Assembly (NCBI GenBank): GCA_050330055.1
Contig: JBHJOF010000078.1
Span: forward strand, 1 to 64,000
Source: JBHJOF01 sp050330055
Lineage (GTDB): Bacteria; Pseudomonadota; Alphaproteobacteria; Kiloniellales; JAKSDN01
Reading direction: 5' to 3'
DNA: 64,000 nt
Shown here: positions 36,869 to 45,288 of the stretch, piece after piece
How the letters are laid out: each line of letters opens with the position of its first letter
Position numbering within the stretch: position 1 is the first letter of the stretch
Position numbers and translations under genes: made by a program
Notes under the pieces: generated by a model
What the model saw: only the letters and a program-made list of their open reading frames with translations
What the model was told of the DNA's origin: nothing
The model's database searches: none

Positions 36869-38827
36869 TCAATCGTTGCCGTTCCCGCGCTCGCCGCCGG
36901 GGTTCCCGGTCTCGGCAACGACCACCGAATTACGGGGGCGATTCTGGTGCCATTCCCAAACCCACACCGCCCCGCCCAGCACCAAGCCCACGCCCATCAG
37001 ATCGGCCCGGTCCAGCGCGCCCGCGGTCAGCAGGACGAAGCCGCTGACGGCGAGCACGATCCGCTCGTAAACCCTGAGCGGTCTGACGAGCCACCCCCAG
37101 AAAGCGGCCGCCAGCATCGTAAGGCCGGCCAAGACCCCGAGAAACGCGAAGAGCATCGGCAGGCTGATCTTCGGGAACTCAAGAAGCACAGGGTTTAAAA
37201 TGAAGACGTACGGGACGGCGAGCGCGACGAACGCGAGCCTCAGCGCGCGACCGCACACCTGCCAGAAGTCGGCTCCGGCGATCCGGGAGGCGGCCTGGGC
37301 GGTGATGGCGATCGGCGGCATCAGGGTGGCGAAGACCGCGAAATAGTAGATGAACATGTGCGACGCCACGGGGTCGAAGCCGATCTCCACTAGGTACGGC
37401 GCCAGGGCCAGCGCCATGAGGATGTAGGCGGCGGCCTCGATGATGGCGAGGCCGGTGACAAGCGTGCAGAGCATGACGAGCGGCAGCGCTATGATCAATA
37501 TTTGGCCGACCGGGCTGATGATGAGATTGGTCGCAAGGTTCACCCCGAAGCCCGTCGTCATGGCCGTCTGGGACACCGGGCCGATGACTGCCAGGAGCAA
37601 GCCCAGGGTCGCGCAGGTCTTGGCCCCGTCGAGCAGACCCAGAAATATCTCGCGAACCGGCGGGCGGTACTTGCCCTGGATCAGCAGCGCTGCGGCCGTC
37701 GCTCCGATGAGGGCCCAGAACCCGGCCAGCTTCGCGGTGTAGAACAACAAAAGGAACGTGGCCAGAATTCCGATGCCGATCAGGAAGGTGGGGAAGCATC
37801 GGGCCACCAGGTTCCAGTCGACCCGCTCTTTCACGCGCGGGAAGCCGGACACGCGGGCGTTGAAGTAAATCCCGAGGCCGACTCCAGCATAGTAGAGAAT
37901 GGCTGGAATCGTGGCCGCGAGCGCCACCTGGATGTACGGCATGTTCAGGAAGAATGCCATGACGAAGGCGCCGAGGCCCATGATGGGAGGCATGATGAGG
38001 GCCCCCGCCGAGGCCGAGGACTCGACGGCGGCGGCCATCGCGGGTGGCAGGCCCTGTTTTTTCATCATCGGAATGGTGACCCGGCCCGTGATGATCACGT
38101 TCGCCACGGCCTGGCCGACCATCGTCCCGACGGTGGCGCTCCCGATCAGCGCGGGGTAGGCCGCCCCGCCGCTGATCCGTTGGCCCACCGCCTTGCCAAA
38201 CTCGAGCAGCGCGCTGACCGTGCCGGTCCTGGCCAGCACCGCGCTGAGCAGCAGCACGTAAAAGATCACGTCGGTCGTAAGCGGTATCAGCCAGTAGGTC
38301 CCGAAAACGGGATGCATCGTCGTATAGCTCAGGACCCAGCCGAGCCCGTAATCCTGGTGCCCCCAGAAACCGGGCAGAATGTGCCCGAACAGGAAGTAGC
38401 CGACGGCGAGCACGACGAAACCGACCAGGACCTTCCCCCAGACGTAGTAGCCGGCGATACAGAGCGCGATCAGAGCGCTGACACCGACCACCTTGTCCAC
38501 CGGGTTCAGCAGCCCCACCTCGGTCTCCAGGCGCAGGACGTTCGCATGAACGTAAGCTGCCGAGAACACGCCGGCGACCAAGGCGAAGGTGAGGAGGGCA
38601 AACTTTACGGTGAGGGATAGCCGGGAGCGCTCGTTGTCCTCTCTCAGGGTCTCCGCCATGTGCATCAGGATCGCCATTGAGAAGACGGCGCCGAAAAAGC
38701 TCGCGAAATGCTCCGATACCCCGAGGAGCGGGTGCCAGACGATGAACAACTGGTAGACGACCAGCAGCCCGGCCTCGACGTTCACGATCATGTCGATGAT
38801 CCGCGCCGCCTTTTCCCTTGGCGTCAT
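36869..38827 (-). CDS. TRAP transporter fused permease (TAXI type, DctQ-DctM fusion)
   Basis: 652 residues with about fifteen hydrophobic helices. The first four form a DctQ-like small subunit; the rest is a DctM-type large permease with ASAGALIMPPIMGLGAFVMA and a second repeat element PPIAITAQAASRIAGADFWQ. It uses a sodium or proton gradient to import an organic acid delivered by a periplasmic binding protein. The TAXI binding-protein gene is encoded 232 bp upstream on the same strand. Confidence 0.9.
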   Translation of the reverse strand: MTPREKAARIIDMIVNVEAGLLVVYQLFIVWHPLLGVSEHFASFFGAVFSMAILMHMAETLREDNERSRLSLTVKFALLTFALVAGVFSAAYVHANVLRLETEVGLLNPVDKVVGVSALIALCIAGYYVWGKVLVGFVVLAVGYFLFGHILPGFWGHQDYGLGWVLSYTTMHPVFGTYWLIPLTTDVIFYVLLLSAVLARTGTVSALLEFGKAVGQRISGGAAYPALIGSATVGTMVGQAVANVIITGRVTIPMMKKQGLPPAMAAAVESSASAGALIMPPIMGLGAFVMAFFLNMPYIQVALAATIPAILYYAGVGLGIYFNARVSGFPRVKERVDWNLVARCFPTFLIGIGILATFLLLFYTAKLAGFWALIGATAAALLIQGKYRPPVREIFLGLLDGAKTCATLGLLLAVIGPVSQTAMTTGFGVNLATNLIISPVGQILIIALPLVMLCTLVTGLAIIEAAAYILMALALAPYLVEIGFDPVASHMFIYYFAVFATLMPPIAITAQAASRIAGADFWQVCGRALRLAFVALAVPYVFILNPVLLEFPKISLPMLFAFLGVLAGLTMLAAAFWGWLVRPLRVYERIVLAVSGFVLLTAGALDRADLMGVGLVLGGAVWVWEWHQNRPRNSVVVAETGNPGGERGNGND

Positions 38828-39059
38828 GACGAGCTGCCCCCCGCTGATCCGATTATTCCCATTGTGTCAATCGCCGTCGGCCACATCCGGTGAGCTTGCG
38901 CAGGTGTATAAGGCTTCCAAGGCTTCTCGCCTCGGCCGGGGCCTGCCTTGGTGACGAAGGCAAGCCCCGGCTTCGGCGAGTGCCGTCGACTCGTCGGGAA
39001 AGAGCAGGCAATCTCTTCCTCGCTTTTGCGCTCCCGAAGAACAAATCGTCAGGTCAGCC

Positions 39060-40142
39060 CTACTCGCCCACCGCGACGGGCTTCCAGATCTTTTCCGGCG
39101 GCCACATGTCGGCTTCCACGAAGGCCTTCTTCGCGCCCGGATGGATGTTGTCCTTGTACGTCCAGTCGAAAGCGAAGGGCGAGACCATCGTCTGAGGAGT
39201 CCAGAGTTGGCCGATAGTGCTCATCGCGCCGGCTTTGGGTCCGATCTCGATGAACGCCTTGGTCAGCTCGTAGGCCAACTCCTCCGGGAAGTCCTTGTGC
39301 ACGCTCCGGGTGCCGATGTCCGCAAAGATATTGAACGGCTCGGGTTGATTGGGCAGCGTGTTGGGTGGGAGCTCAACGGAGTACAACGGTACGCCGGTAT
39401 CCTTGACGAGCTTGTTAATGATGTCCGGCGGCCACTCCAGCATGTGGTAGCTCCTGCCCGAGGCGGCGATCCGCGTCACGGTGGGACCGACCTGGATCTT
39501 CGTTACTGGCGGCACGTTCACGTTGCACGACAGCATCGCGGCCTTGACCTTGCCGTCGAAGAGCGCATCCAGCGCCTTCACCGGTCCGAGGCTTTGGAGC
39601 GGTGCGTTGTCGTAAGTCATCCCGTATGCTTTATCGAGCACGAAGGACAGGAGACCGCCCCAGTGGGTCTGCGTCTTGAGGCCAACGCCGATCGGCTGTC
39701 CCTTGAGGTCTTCGACCTTCTTGATGTTTTCATCAAACGTGACAAGCCAGACTTGCCCGAGCATGTATTCCCCAAAGAGGTGGAGAAAGTCGTCGCACGG
39801 CAGCGGCTCGGGGAAGAAGGGCTTGTAGGCGTTCTCGGCGAGATATATGGCCCCGGTCGAGGAGCCGAAGGTTGCGGTCTTCTGCAGGTTCTTGTCCGTC
39901 GCCATGACCTTCAGGTTGTGCACGTAGCCGCCGGTTTCCTGCTGCACGGGCCGCAGCCACTCGTGGTTCTGGGCGACGAAGCGGTCGAAGATGATGAAAC
40001 CCTCCCAGCCGCCGCCCAGCGGATACTGGAGGAAGGGCACCCGCACCTCATCACGTGCGGCTAGGCGAGCCGGCCAGGCCCCGACGGCCAAGGGCGCCGC
40101 CGCCAGTGCCATCTTGGTTACCTGTCTGCGTGTGTACCTCAT
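39060..40142 (-). CDS. TAXI-family TRAP transporter solute-binding protein
   Basis: 360 residues from the ATG at 40142, which has a perfect AGGAGG 8 bp upstream; a GTG at 40151 falls inside that spacing. The N-terminus is a Tat-like signal (RRQVTKMALAAAPLAVGAWP). TAXI features include VMATDKNLQKTATFGSSTGAIYLAE and VEDLKGQPIGVGLKTQTHWGG. It captures a small carboxylate in the periplasm for the fused permease encoded downstream. The ligand cannot be read from the sequence. Confidence 0.88.
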   Translation of the reverse strand: MRYTRRQVTKMALAAAPLAVGAWPARLAARDEVRVPFLQYPLGGGWEGFIIFDRFVAQNHEWLRPVQQETGGYVHNLKVMATDKNLQKTATFGSSTGAIYLAENAYKPFFPEPLPCDDFLHLFGEYMLGQVWLVTFDENIKKVEDLKGQPIGVGLKTQTHWGGLLSFVLDKAYGMTYDNAPLQSLGPVKALDALFDGKVKAAMLSCNVNVPPVTKIQVGPTVTRIAASGRSYHMLEWPPDIINKLVKDTGVPLYSVELPPNTLPNQPEPFNIFADIGTRSVHKDFPEELAYELTKAFIEIGPKAGAMSTIGQLWTPQTMVSPFAFDWTYKDNIHPGAKKAFVEADMWPPEKIWKPVAVGE

Positions 40143-40170
40143 TTTCGTCACCTCCTAGTGAGATCCGTAT

Positions 40171-40455
40171 TCAGGATACGACGGCGGGTTCACGCCAATC
40201 GGGCGAGGCGCCCTGCAGGCCGATCTGGAACTCAACCGTTGAGCGCTTGGACAGGAGCTTCTTCCAAAGCTCCCTGCCTTTAATCACGCCGCCCGACCTG
40301 GATTCGGTGAATTAGGGCTGATAGACGACCGTCTGCTCGACGGGGTCCCCGACGTTTCCATACCTTTGCGCCGCGGCCGGCTAAACCGCGCAAACGGCAG
40401 CGCCTCCCAAAAGGAATACGCTAACGCAAAGGATCCTGTTCAATTTCATTGGCAT
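40171..40455 (-). pseudogene. Decayed small secreted-protein gene at the head of the TRAP operon
   Basis: On the minus strand an ATG at 40455 has a strong AAAGGGAGG site 5 bp upstream and opens a signal peptide (MKLNRILCVSVFLLGGAAVCAV). The frame then meets TAG at 40381-40383, continues as PAAAQRYGNVGDPVEQ to a TAA at 40312-40314, and goes on as GRELWKKLLSKRSTVEF to a TGA at 40171. PAAAQ would have been the signal-peptidase site, so the first stop sits inside the secretion signal. A good ribosome site and protein-like sequence with two nonsense codons indicate a recently inactivated gene. Confidence 0.55.
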
Positions 40456-41101
40456 GGTTTCCTCCCTTTGTTCTTCTGTCGCCGGACTAGCGGTCTTGTT
40501 GTCGCCGGGATGTTGTGCTCGGATCACCTTTCGTCGATCGCGTTTCGGCTGCTGGACGCACGCTTTGCGCCGCTTCTACATCCGCCCGCAACATTGCGCG
40601 CAGCATGTGGCAATATGGCGCAGCGCCATCAGAGTAGTTCAATAGATGCTTGTATAACAGGCAAGTACGCTACGGCGCTTTTGTAAATTCGTTCTTTCTG
40701 ATGATTCCATACGCACCGGCTATGGCTGTAACGGGAGCAGCAATAAGTGGTTGCCGAGGCTGGTTCGGCCGCGGGCCAGCAAGGCCCGCCGGGCGGGCCG
40801 AGGCGTGCGCCGGCGATATGGCGCCGGCAGGCCGCGCCGCCGACTGCCGCTCCCATCTATCACCCGATAAATACTTTCGATTTTACCTGACAGGGCGACT
40901 TGCTGATGGTTCCCATAGAAGGCCCTGCTTGCGGCGCGACGATGCTGGCGGCGCTCGCCCTGTTGGTATGCCAGCTGGCGCCTGCAACCCTGGCAGGAGC
41001 CGACCGCAGCCGGGTGGAAGATCGGCCCGGGCGGCGGGCGGCCGAGGCATCCTGAACTCGAGGCATCTTGAACTGAGGACTCTGCACCAAGGAGATGGGC
41101 G
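40456..41101. other. Spacer before the dioxygenase operon
   Basis: About 645 bp. The only item worth naming is a 49-residue frame at 40906-41055 on the plus strand with a hydrophobic, signal-like core (MLAALALLVCQLAPATLAGA). It lacks a convincing ribosome site. The rest appears non-coding and should contain the promoter of the dioxygenase operon. Confidence 0.4.
40906..41055 (+). CDS. Possible short secreted peptide of unknown function
   Basis: 49 residues with a signal-peptide-like core (TMLAALALLVCQLAPATLAGA) followed by an Arg/Asp/Glu-rich tail. The ribosome site is weak and there is no recognisable family. It ends 46 bp before the dioxygenase alpha gene. Weakly supported. Confidence 0.2.
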   Translation: MVPIEGPACGATMLAALALLVCQLAPATLAGADRSRVEDRPGRRAAEAS

Positions 41102-42337
41102 ATGGCCAGGACAGCGAAGCAGTGGAATCGCAAGCCTGACTTGAACGCGGTCGAGTATGTCGATAGCCGAATCTACACCGATGAGGCGATCTTCGAGCAG
41201 GAGCTCGAGAAGATCTGGAAGAGGACCTGGGTCCTGGCCTGCCACGAGTCCGAGCTCCCGGCGGCCTACGACTTCCGGACCATGACGATCGCCCGCGAGC
41301 CGATCGTCATCTGCCGCGGCGAGGACGAGAAGGTGCGCGCCTTCCTCAACGTCTGCCCGCACCGGGCGAACCTGATCGTGCGGGCGCCGGCCGGCAGCTT
41401 CGCCGTCGGCGAGCCCTCCGGCAATCCCAAGCGCATGACCTGCATGTTCCATGGCTGGCAGTTCAGCATGAAGGGCGAATGCACCGAGATCACCCGCATG
41501 AAGCAGGGCTACCAGGAGCGGCTCGGCAAGGACGACGTCAGCCTGCGCGAGCTGCGTTGCGAGGTAGGATACGGCGGTTTCGTCTGGGTCACCCTGGATG
41601 ACGAAGCGATGTCACTCAGGGACTTCGTCGGCTCTTCGCTCGACTTCCTGATGACCGAGCTGGAGAGCGAGCCGCTCGAGGTCTTCCACTATCACAAGTC
41701 GATCATCGACTCGAACTACAAGCTGTGGCACGACACCAACAGCGAATTCTACCACGACTACATGCACTACCATAACCGGGTCACCAGCATGATGCAGCCC
41801 GGCTACTTCGACCGAAAATACACCGCTTTTGCCAACGGCCATGCCTCGGTCGGCTCGATGGAGGTGAGGTACGACGCCTACCACGGCTTCCAGAGCCGCG
41901 ACCTGTCGTTCCCGGGCATGCCGCGCAACGGCTGGAAGATGGTCGACATGTTCCCCGGTTATACCTACAACCTGCGCGGCTCCTCCCTGCGCATCGACAC
42001 CATGACGCCAATCAGCGCCAACAAGGTCATGATCGAGTTCCGCGGCCTCGGCCTCAAGAAGGACACTCCGGAAGAGCGACGCCAGCGCATCCGGGACCAC
42101 AACACCATCTGGGGTCCCTTCGGCCGCAACCTGCACGAGGATCTGCTCGGCATCACCGGTCAGGGCGTGGCCATGCGTCCGCACCAGGAGACGCGCTACG
42201 TGCTGCACGGGCGGCACGAGGACAACACGATTCACGACGAGATCGGCATGCGCCACTACTACGAGGAATGGAGCCGCCGGATGGGAATCTCGCCGATCGA
42301 TCCGGCCGTGAAGCTGGCAAGCGCCGCGGCGGAATAA
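41102..42337 (+). CDS. Rieske non-heme iron ring-hydroxylating dioxygenase, alpha subunit
   Basis: 411 residues. The Rieske cluster is bound by C85-P-H87 and C114-x2-H117 (CPHRAN and CMFHGW). The catalytic iron site follows in NSEFYHDYMHYH, where H218 and H222 or H224 are the histidine ligands. This is the catalytic subunit that inserts dioxygen into an aromatic or related substrate. It starts behind AAGGAG and heads a five-gene operon with beta subunit, Rieske ferredoxin and reductase, so the system is complete. The substrate cannot be told. Confidence 0.93.
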   Translation: MARTAKQWNRKPDLNAVEYVDSRIYTDEAIFEQELEKIWKRTWVLACHESELPAAYDFRTMTIAREPIVICRGEDEKVRAFLNVCPHRANLIVRAPAGSFAVGEPSGNPKRMTCMFHGWQFSMKGECTEITRMKQGYQERLGKDDVSLRELRCEVGYGGFVWVTLDDEAMSLRDFVGSSLDFLMTELESEPLEVFHYHKSIIDSNYKLWHDTNSEFYHDYMHYHNRVTSMMQPGYFDRKYTAFANGHASVGSMEVRYDAYHGFQSRDLSFPGMPRNGWKMVDMFPGYTYNLRGSSLRIDTMTPISANKVMIEFRGLGLKKDTPEERRQRIRDHNTIWGPFGRNLHEDLLGITGQGVAMRPHQETRYVLHGRHEDNTIHDEIGMRHYYEEWSRRMGISPIDPAVKLASAAAE

Positions 42338-42399
42338 GGCGCGAGACCCCTGGGCTCGCCGGTGGCGGCCGGTCCGGAGTCAGTTGGGAGGACACGAAA

Positions 42400-42900
42400 G
42401 TGGCTAAGAATGGCGCGGACCTGGAGTCGTCGGTTAGGGACTTGATCTATCGCTCCGTCGTCCTGATGGACGGACAGCAGGTCACCGAATGGCTCGAAGC
42501 GCTCTGCACGCCCGACTTCGAGTACCTGATCACCGCCTATAGCCATGAGATCAGGCGCGAGCAGGAATGGTTCCATGGCCGGCGCGACGAGCTGCTCGAC
42601 GTCGTCAAGATGATGCCCTACCACAACACCGACCACTCGCCCTTCACCCGGCATGTCAGCGTCTACACGGTCGACATCGACGAGTCGGGTAAGACCGCCG
42701 AGGCGATCAGCTCGCTGGTCGTCTATCAGAACATGTTCGACGGCATCAACTCGCACCTCGATTCGGGCGAGACGCGCCTGTTCTGCTCCGGCAAGTACTA
42801 CGACCGGGTGAGCCTGGAGGGCGATCGGCCGCGCCTGCTGCAGCGCAATGTCAGGCTGGATACCCGGCGCCTCGACAAGGGCTCGCATTTTCTCCTGTGA
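42400..42900 (+). CDS. Ring-hydroxylating dioxygenase beta subunit
   Basis: 166 residues from the GTG at 42400, preceded by GGGAGG; upstream in-frame sequence is not family-like. It is an NTF2-fold small subunit with EWFHGRRDELLDVVKMM, RHVSVYTVDIDE and a C-terminal RNVRLDTRRLDKGSHFLL. These subunits are structural partners that form alpha3-beta3 hexamers. It sits 62 bp after the alpha gene and overlaps the longer possible start of the ferredoxin gene. Confidence 0.9.
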   Translation: MAKNGADLESSVRDLIYRSVVLMDGQQVTEWLEALCTPDFEYLITAYSHEIRREQEWFHGRRDELLDVVKMMPYHNTDHSPFTRHVSVYTVDIDESGKTAEAISSLVVYQNMFDGINSHLDSGETRLFCSGKYYDRVSLEGDRPRLLQRNVRLDTRRLDKGSHFLL

Positions 42901-42944
42901 GGTCGGTGGGGCCAAAATTCGAAGAGGGAGCGGAAACGTCCTTT

Positions 42945-43280
42945 ATGGGTTGGAAATACGTTTGCAAGGCCGATGAGCTGCAGGATCGCGGCCTGAAGCA
43001 GTTCGAGGTCGAGGGCGTGCCGATCCTGTTGGCGCGCCTGGGTGATGACTTCTTCGCCTACCCGCCGCTCTGCCCGCACCAGGAGGAGGTGCTGGCCGTC
43101 TCCGGCGTATGCGACGGCTCCACGCTCACCTGCACCAAACACCTCTGGCAGTGGGATATGCGCACCGGAAGCGAGATCGGATTGGCGGAAAAGCCGCTGC
43201 TCATGTACCAGGTGCGGCAGGACGGCAACGACGTCTCCGTCCTGATAGAGCAGGAGCTGAAGTATGACTATGACGATTGA
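42945..43280 (+). CDS. Rieske-type ferredoxin of the dioxygenase system
   Basis: 111 residues from the ATG at 42945; a GTG at 42897 overlapping the beta stop is an alternative. The cluster ligands are C43-P-H45 and C63-x2-H66 (LCPHQE and CTKHLWQWD). It delivers electrons from the reductase two positions downstream to the oxygenase alpha subunit. About 150 bp of spacer before the reductase holds only a 13-codon frame. Confidence 0.9.
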   Translation: MGWKYVCKADELQDRGLKQFEVEGVPILLARLGDDFFAYPPLCPHQEEVLAVSGVCDGSTLTCTKHLWQWDMRTGSEIGLAEKPLLMYQVRQDGNDVSVLIEQELKYDYDD

Positions 43281-43430
43281 TCCGGCGGCGATGGCGTCGC
43301 TGGCGAGGCACTAGAACCCGGATGCGACGACGCTGGCGCCCTGCACGGAACGGCAGGCGCCCTCGCGGAGGTTCTGCAGCAATCACTCTCGCCCGCGCGG
43401 CGATTCCGCAGGGAGGCTGGAGGAGAGGCC

Positions 43431-44510
43431 ATGAAGGCCGTGGATGCCAGGCGCGGTGAACCGGCGATGAAGATCCGGGCCCGCACCAAGGAAGGCGACT
43501 TCGCCTTCTCCTGCGAGCCGGGTGAGCGGATTCTCTACGCCGGCCTGCGTAACGGCGTGCCTCTGCCGTACGAATGCGCGACCGGCACCTGCGGCACCTG
43601 CAAAGCGCGCGGCAATGGCGCTGCGATCGACGAGCTGTGGCGCGAGGCGCCGGGCCGCTCCTTCCTCAAGCCGGAGCGCGGCGAGTTCCTGATGTGCCAG
43701 TCGGTCAGCGGCGGAAGCTGCGAGATCGAGGTGCCGGCCCGGTTGCAGCAGGCGCCGATGGCGGCCATCACGCCCGACTACCGCCGCGGCCGGATCAGCG
43801 GCATCCGGCGCTTGACCCACGACGTCATTTTCTTCGAGCTCGGCCTCGAGCGGACGATGCGCTACCACCCCGGCCAGTTCGTGGTGATGCGGGCGCCGGG
43901 CGTCGAGGGCTTTCGCGCCTACTCGATGGTCAATCACGAAGCGGAGACCGATTTTCTGCAGTTCGTGGTCAAGCGCAAGCCTCATGGCGCCTTCTGCGAC
44001 TGGCTGTTCGGCTGGCCCGCCGAGGGCACGGAGGTCGAAATATTCGGGCCGCTCGGCCGCGCCGTGTTCGACCCGGCGGAGGGCAAGAACCTGCTGGCGA
44101 TCGCCGGCGGATCGGGCATTGCCGGCATCATGGCGATCCTGGCCCGGGCCCGGCAAGGCGGCTACTTCGCCGCGCATAAGGGGGCCGTCTTCTTCGGCGT
44201 GCGTGGCTTGGCCGACGGCTTCTTCCTGGACGAGCTCGCTGACCACGTGGCCGCGGCGGCGGGGAACTTGAGCGTCACGGTCGCGCTCTCGCACGAAGAC
44301 CCGCCCGGCGGCGCGTACCCGGGCTATCCGAGTCTCGCCGCGGCCAGCGGCTTCGTGCATGTCGTGGCCGCCCAGAGCATTGCCCGGCATAGGGACAATG
44401 CCGTCGCCTTTGTCGCCGGTCCACCGCCCATGGTCGATGGCGCCCTGCGTATGCTGATCATCGAGGCGCGCCTGCCGGCGGGCGACATCCGCTACGACAA
44501 GTTCGGCTGA
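43431..44510 (+). CDS. Ferredoxin-NAD(P)H reductase with an N-terminal 2Fe-2S domain
   Basis: 359 residues. The plant-type 2Fe-2S cluster uses C49, C54, C57 and C89 (YECATGTCGTCKARG and FLMCQS). The FAD site is RAYSMVN and the nicotinamide site is LAIAGGSGIAGIMAI with a late AFVAGPPPMVDGAL. It supplies electrons from NAD(P)H. The start has GGAGGAGAGG upstream. Having both this ferredoxin domain and a separate Rieske ferredoxin gives a three-component system. Confidence 0.92.
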   Translation: MKAVDARRGEPAMKIRARTKEGDFAFSCEPGERILYAGLRNGVPLPYECATGTCGTCKARGNGAAIDELWREAPGRSFLKPERGEFLMCQSVSGGSCEIEVPARLQQAPMAAITPDYRRGRISGIRRLTHDVIFFELGLERTMRYHPGQFVVMRAPGVEGFRAYSMVNHEAETDFLQFVVKRKPHGAFCDWLFGWPAEGTEVEIFGPLGRAVFDPAEGKNLLAIAGGSGIAGIMAILARARQGGYFAAHKGAVFFGVRGLADGFFLDELADHVAAAAGNLSVTVALSHEDPPGGAYPGYPSLAAASGFVHVVAAQSIARHRDNAVAFVAGPPPMVDGALRMLIIEARLPAGDIRYDKFG

Positions 44511-44526
44511 TGCACGGAGACGTGAG

Positions 44527-44973
44527 ATGGTTGACAGTGCCGACTTGACCGAGCGCCTGCAGAGGGCCGACTTCCTGCGCGACGTATCACCCGCCAGCCT
44601 CGCCAAGATCGCGCGCATCGCCGAGCGCGAGAGCTTCGCCGAGGGCGATGCGATCTATCAGCTCGGCGATCCGGCCGAGGACCTCTTCATCGTCGAGTCG
44701 GGCCGTATCCGCTTCGCGCTCGGCGTCGGCAACCGCGGCGGGACCAGTGGCTCGGTCATTTCCCAGGGCCAGGTGGTCGGCTGGGCCGCCGTGCTCGAGG
44801 ACCAGCCGCGCCTGCTGGCCACGGCCGTTTGCCTCGAGGACTCCCAGGTCATCCGGATCAACGGCGCCAAGCTGCTCGCCGTCTTCGACCACGATACGAC
44901 CTCGGGCTATGCGGTGATGCGGCGCCTCGCCACCATGATCGCGCACGACCTGACCGAGGTGCTGACTGCTTGA
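44527..44973 (+). CDS. Cyclic-nucleotide-binding-domain protein (Crp-like sensor without DNA-binding domain)
   Basis: 148 residues, almost entirely one cNMP-binding beta-roll: FLRDVSPASLAKIARIAERESFAEGDAIYQLGDPAEDLFIVESG and VVGWAAVLEDQPRL. It has the pattern of Crp-Fnr N-terminal domains but stops before a helix-turn-helix. It begins 16 bp after the reductase gene with GGAGA before the ATG, so it belongs to the dioxygenase operon. It could act as a regulatory partner that senses a nucleotide or redox state. This is inferred from fold and position. Confidence 0.8.
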   Translation: MVDSADLTERLQRADFLRDVSPASLAKIARIAERESFAEGDAIYQLGDPAEDLFIVESGRIRFALGVGNRGGTSGSVISQGQVVGWAAVLEDQPRLLATAVCLEDSQVIRINGAKLLAVFDHDTTSGYAVMRRLATMIAHDLTEVLTA

Positions 44974-45288
44974 GCGCCGCGTCCGACCGCCGCCGGCCTA
45001 CAGTCGGATGTCTCACGACGGTGTGATGATGCAGTCCGGCGCGTCGATACCTAGCGTCAATGAAACAATATTGAGCATGAAATTGACGCTTCCTCGCTTC
45101 CCTAGCACGCTTTGTCGTTCGCTGGTGACGGTGGGGACTGCGGCCACGCCCGTGGCGGATGGGCAACGGGCAGGGCGGCCGTCCTTAGACCCAAATGTCA
45201 ACTTCCATCGATAACAGTCGATGATGAATCGTCCGGCCACGACAATCGGGCCCATAAACGGGGTCCGCGACACTAGGGAGGGACAAAT
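44974..45288. other. Spacer between the dioxygenase operon and soxC
   Basis: 315 bp containing a 68-codon frame (45008-45214) of no recognisable family. I see no clear terminator. The soxC ribosome site AGGGAGG lies at its end. Confidence 0.45.

Noticed and set aside
40312..40383. Stop-codon recoding to make the secreted protein at 40171-40455
   Set aside because: The stops are TAG and TAA, not a selenocysteine TGA, and no structured recoding signal is seen. Decay is simpler.
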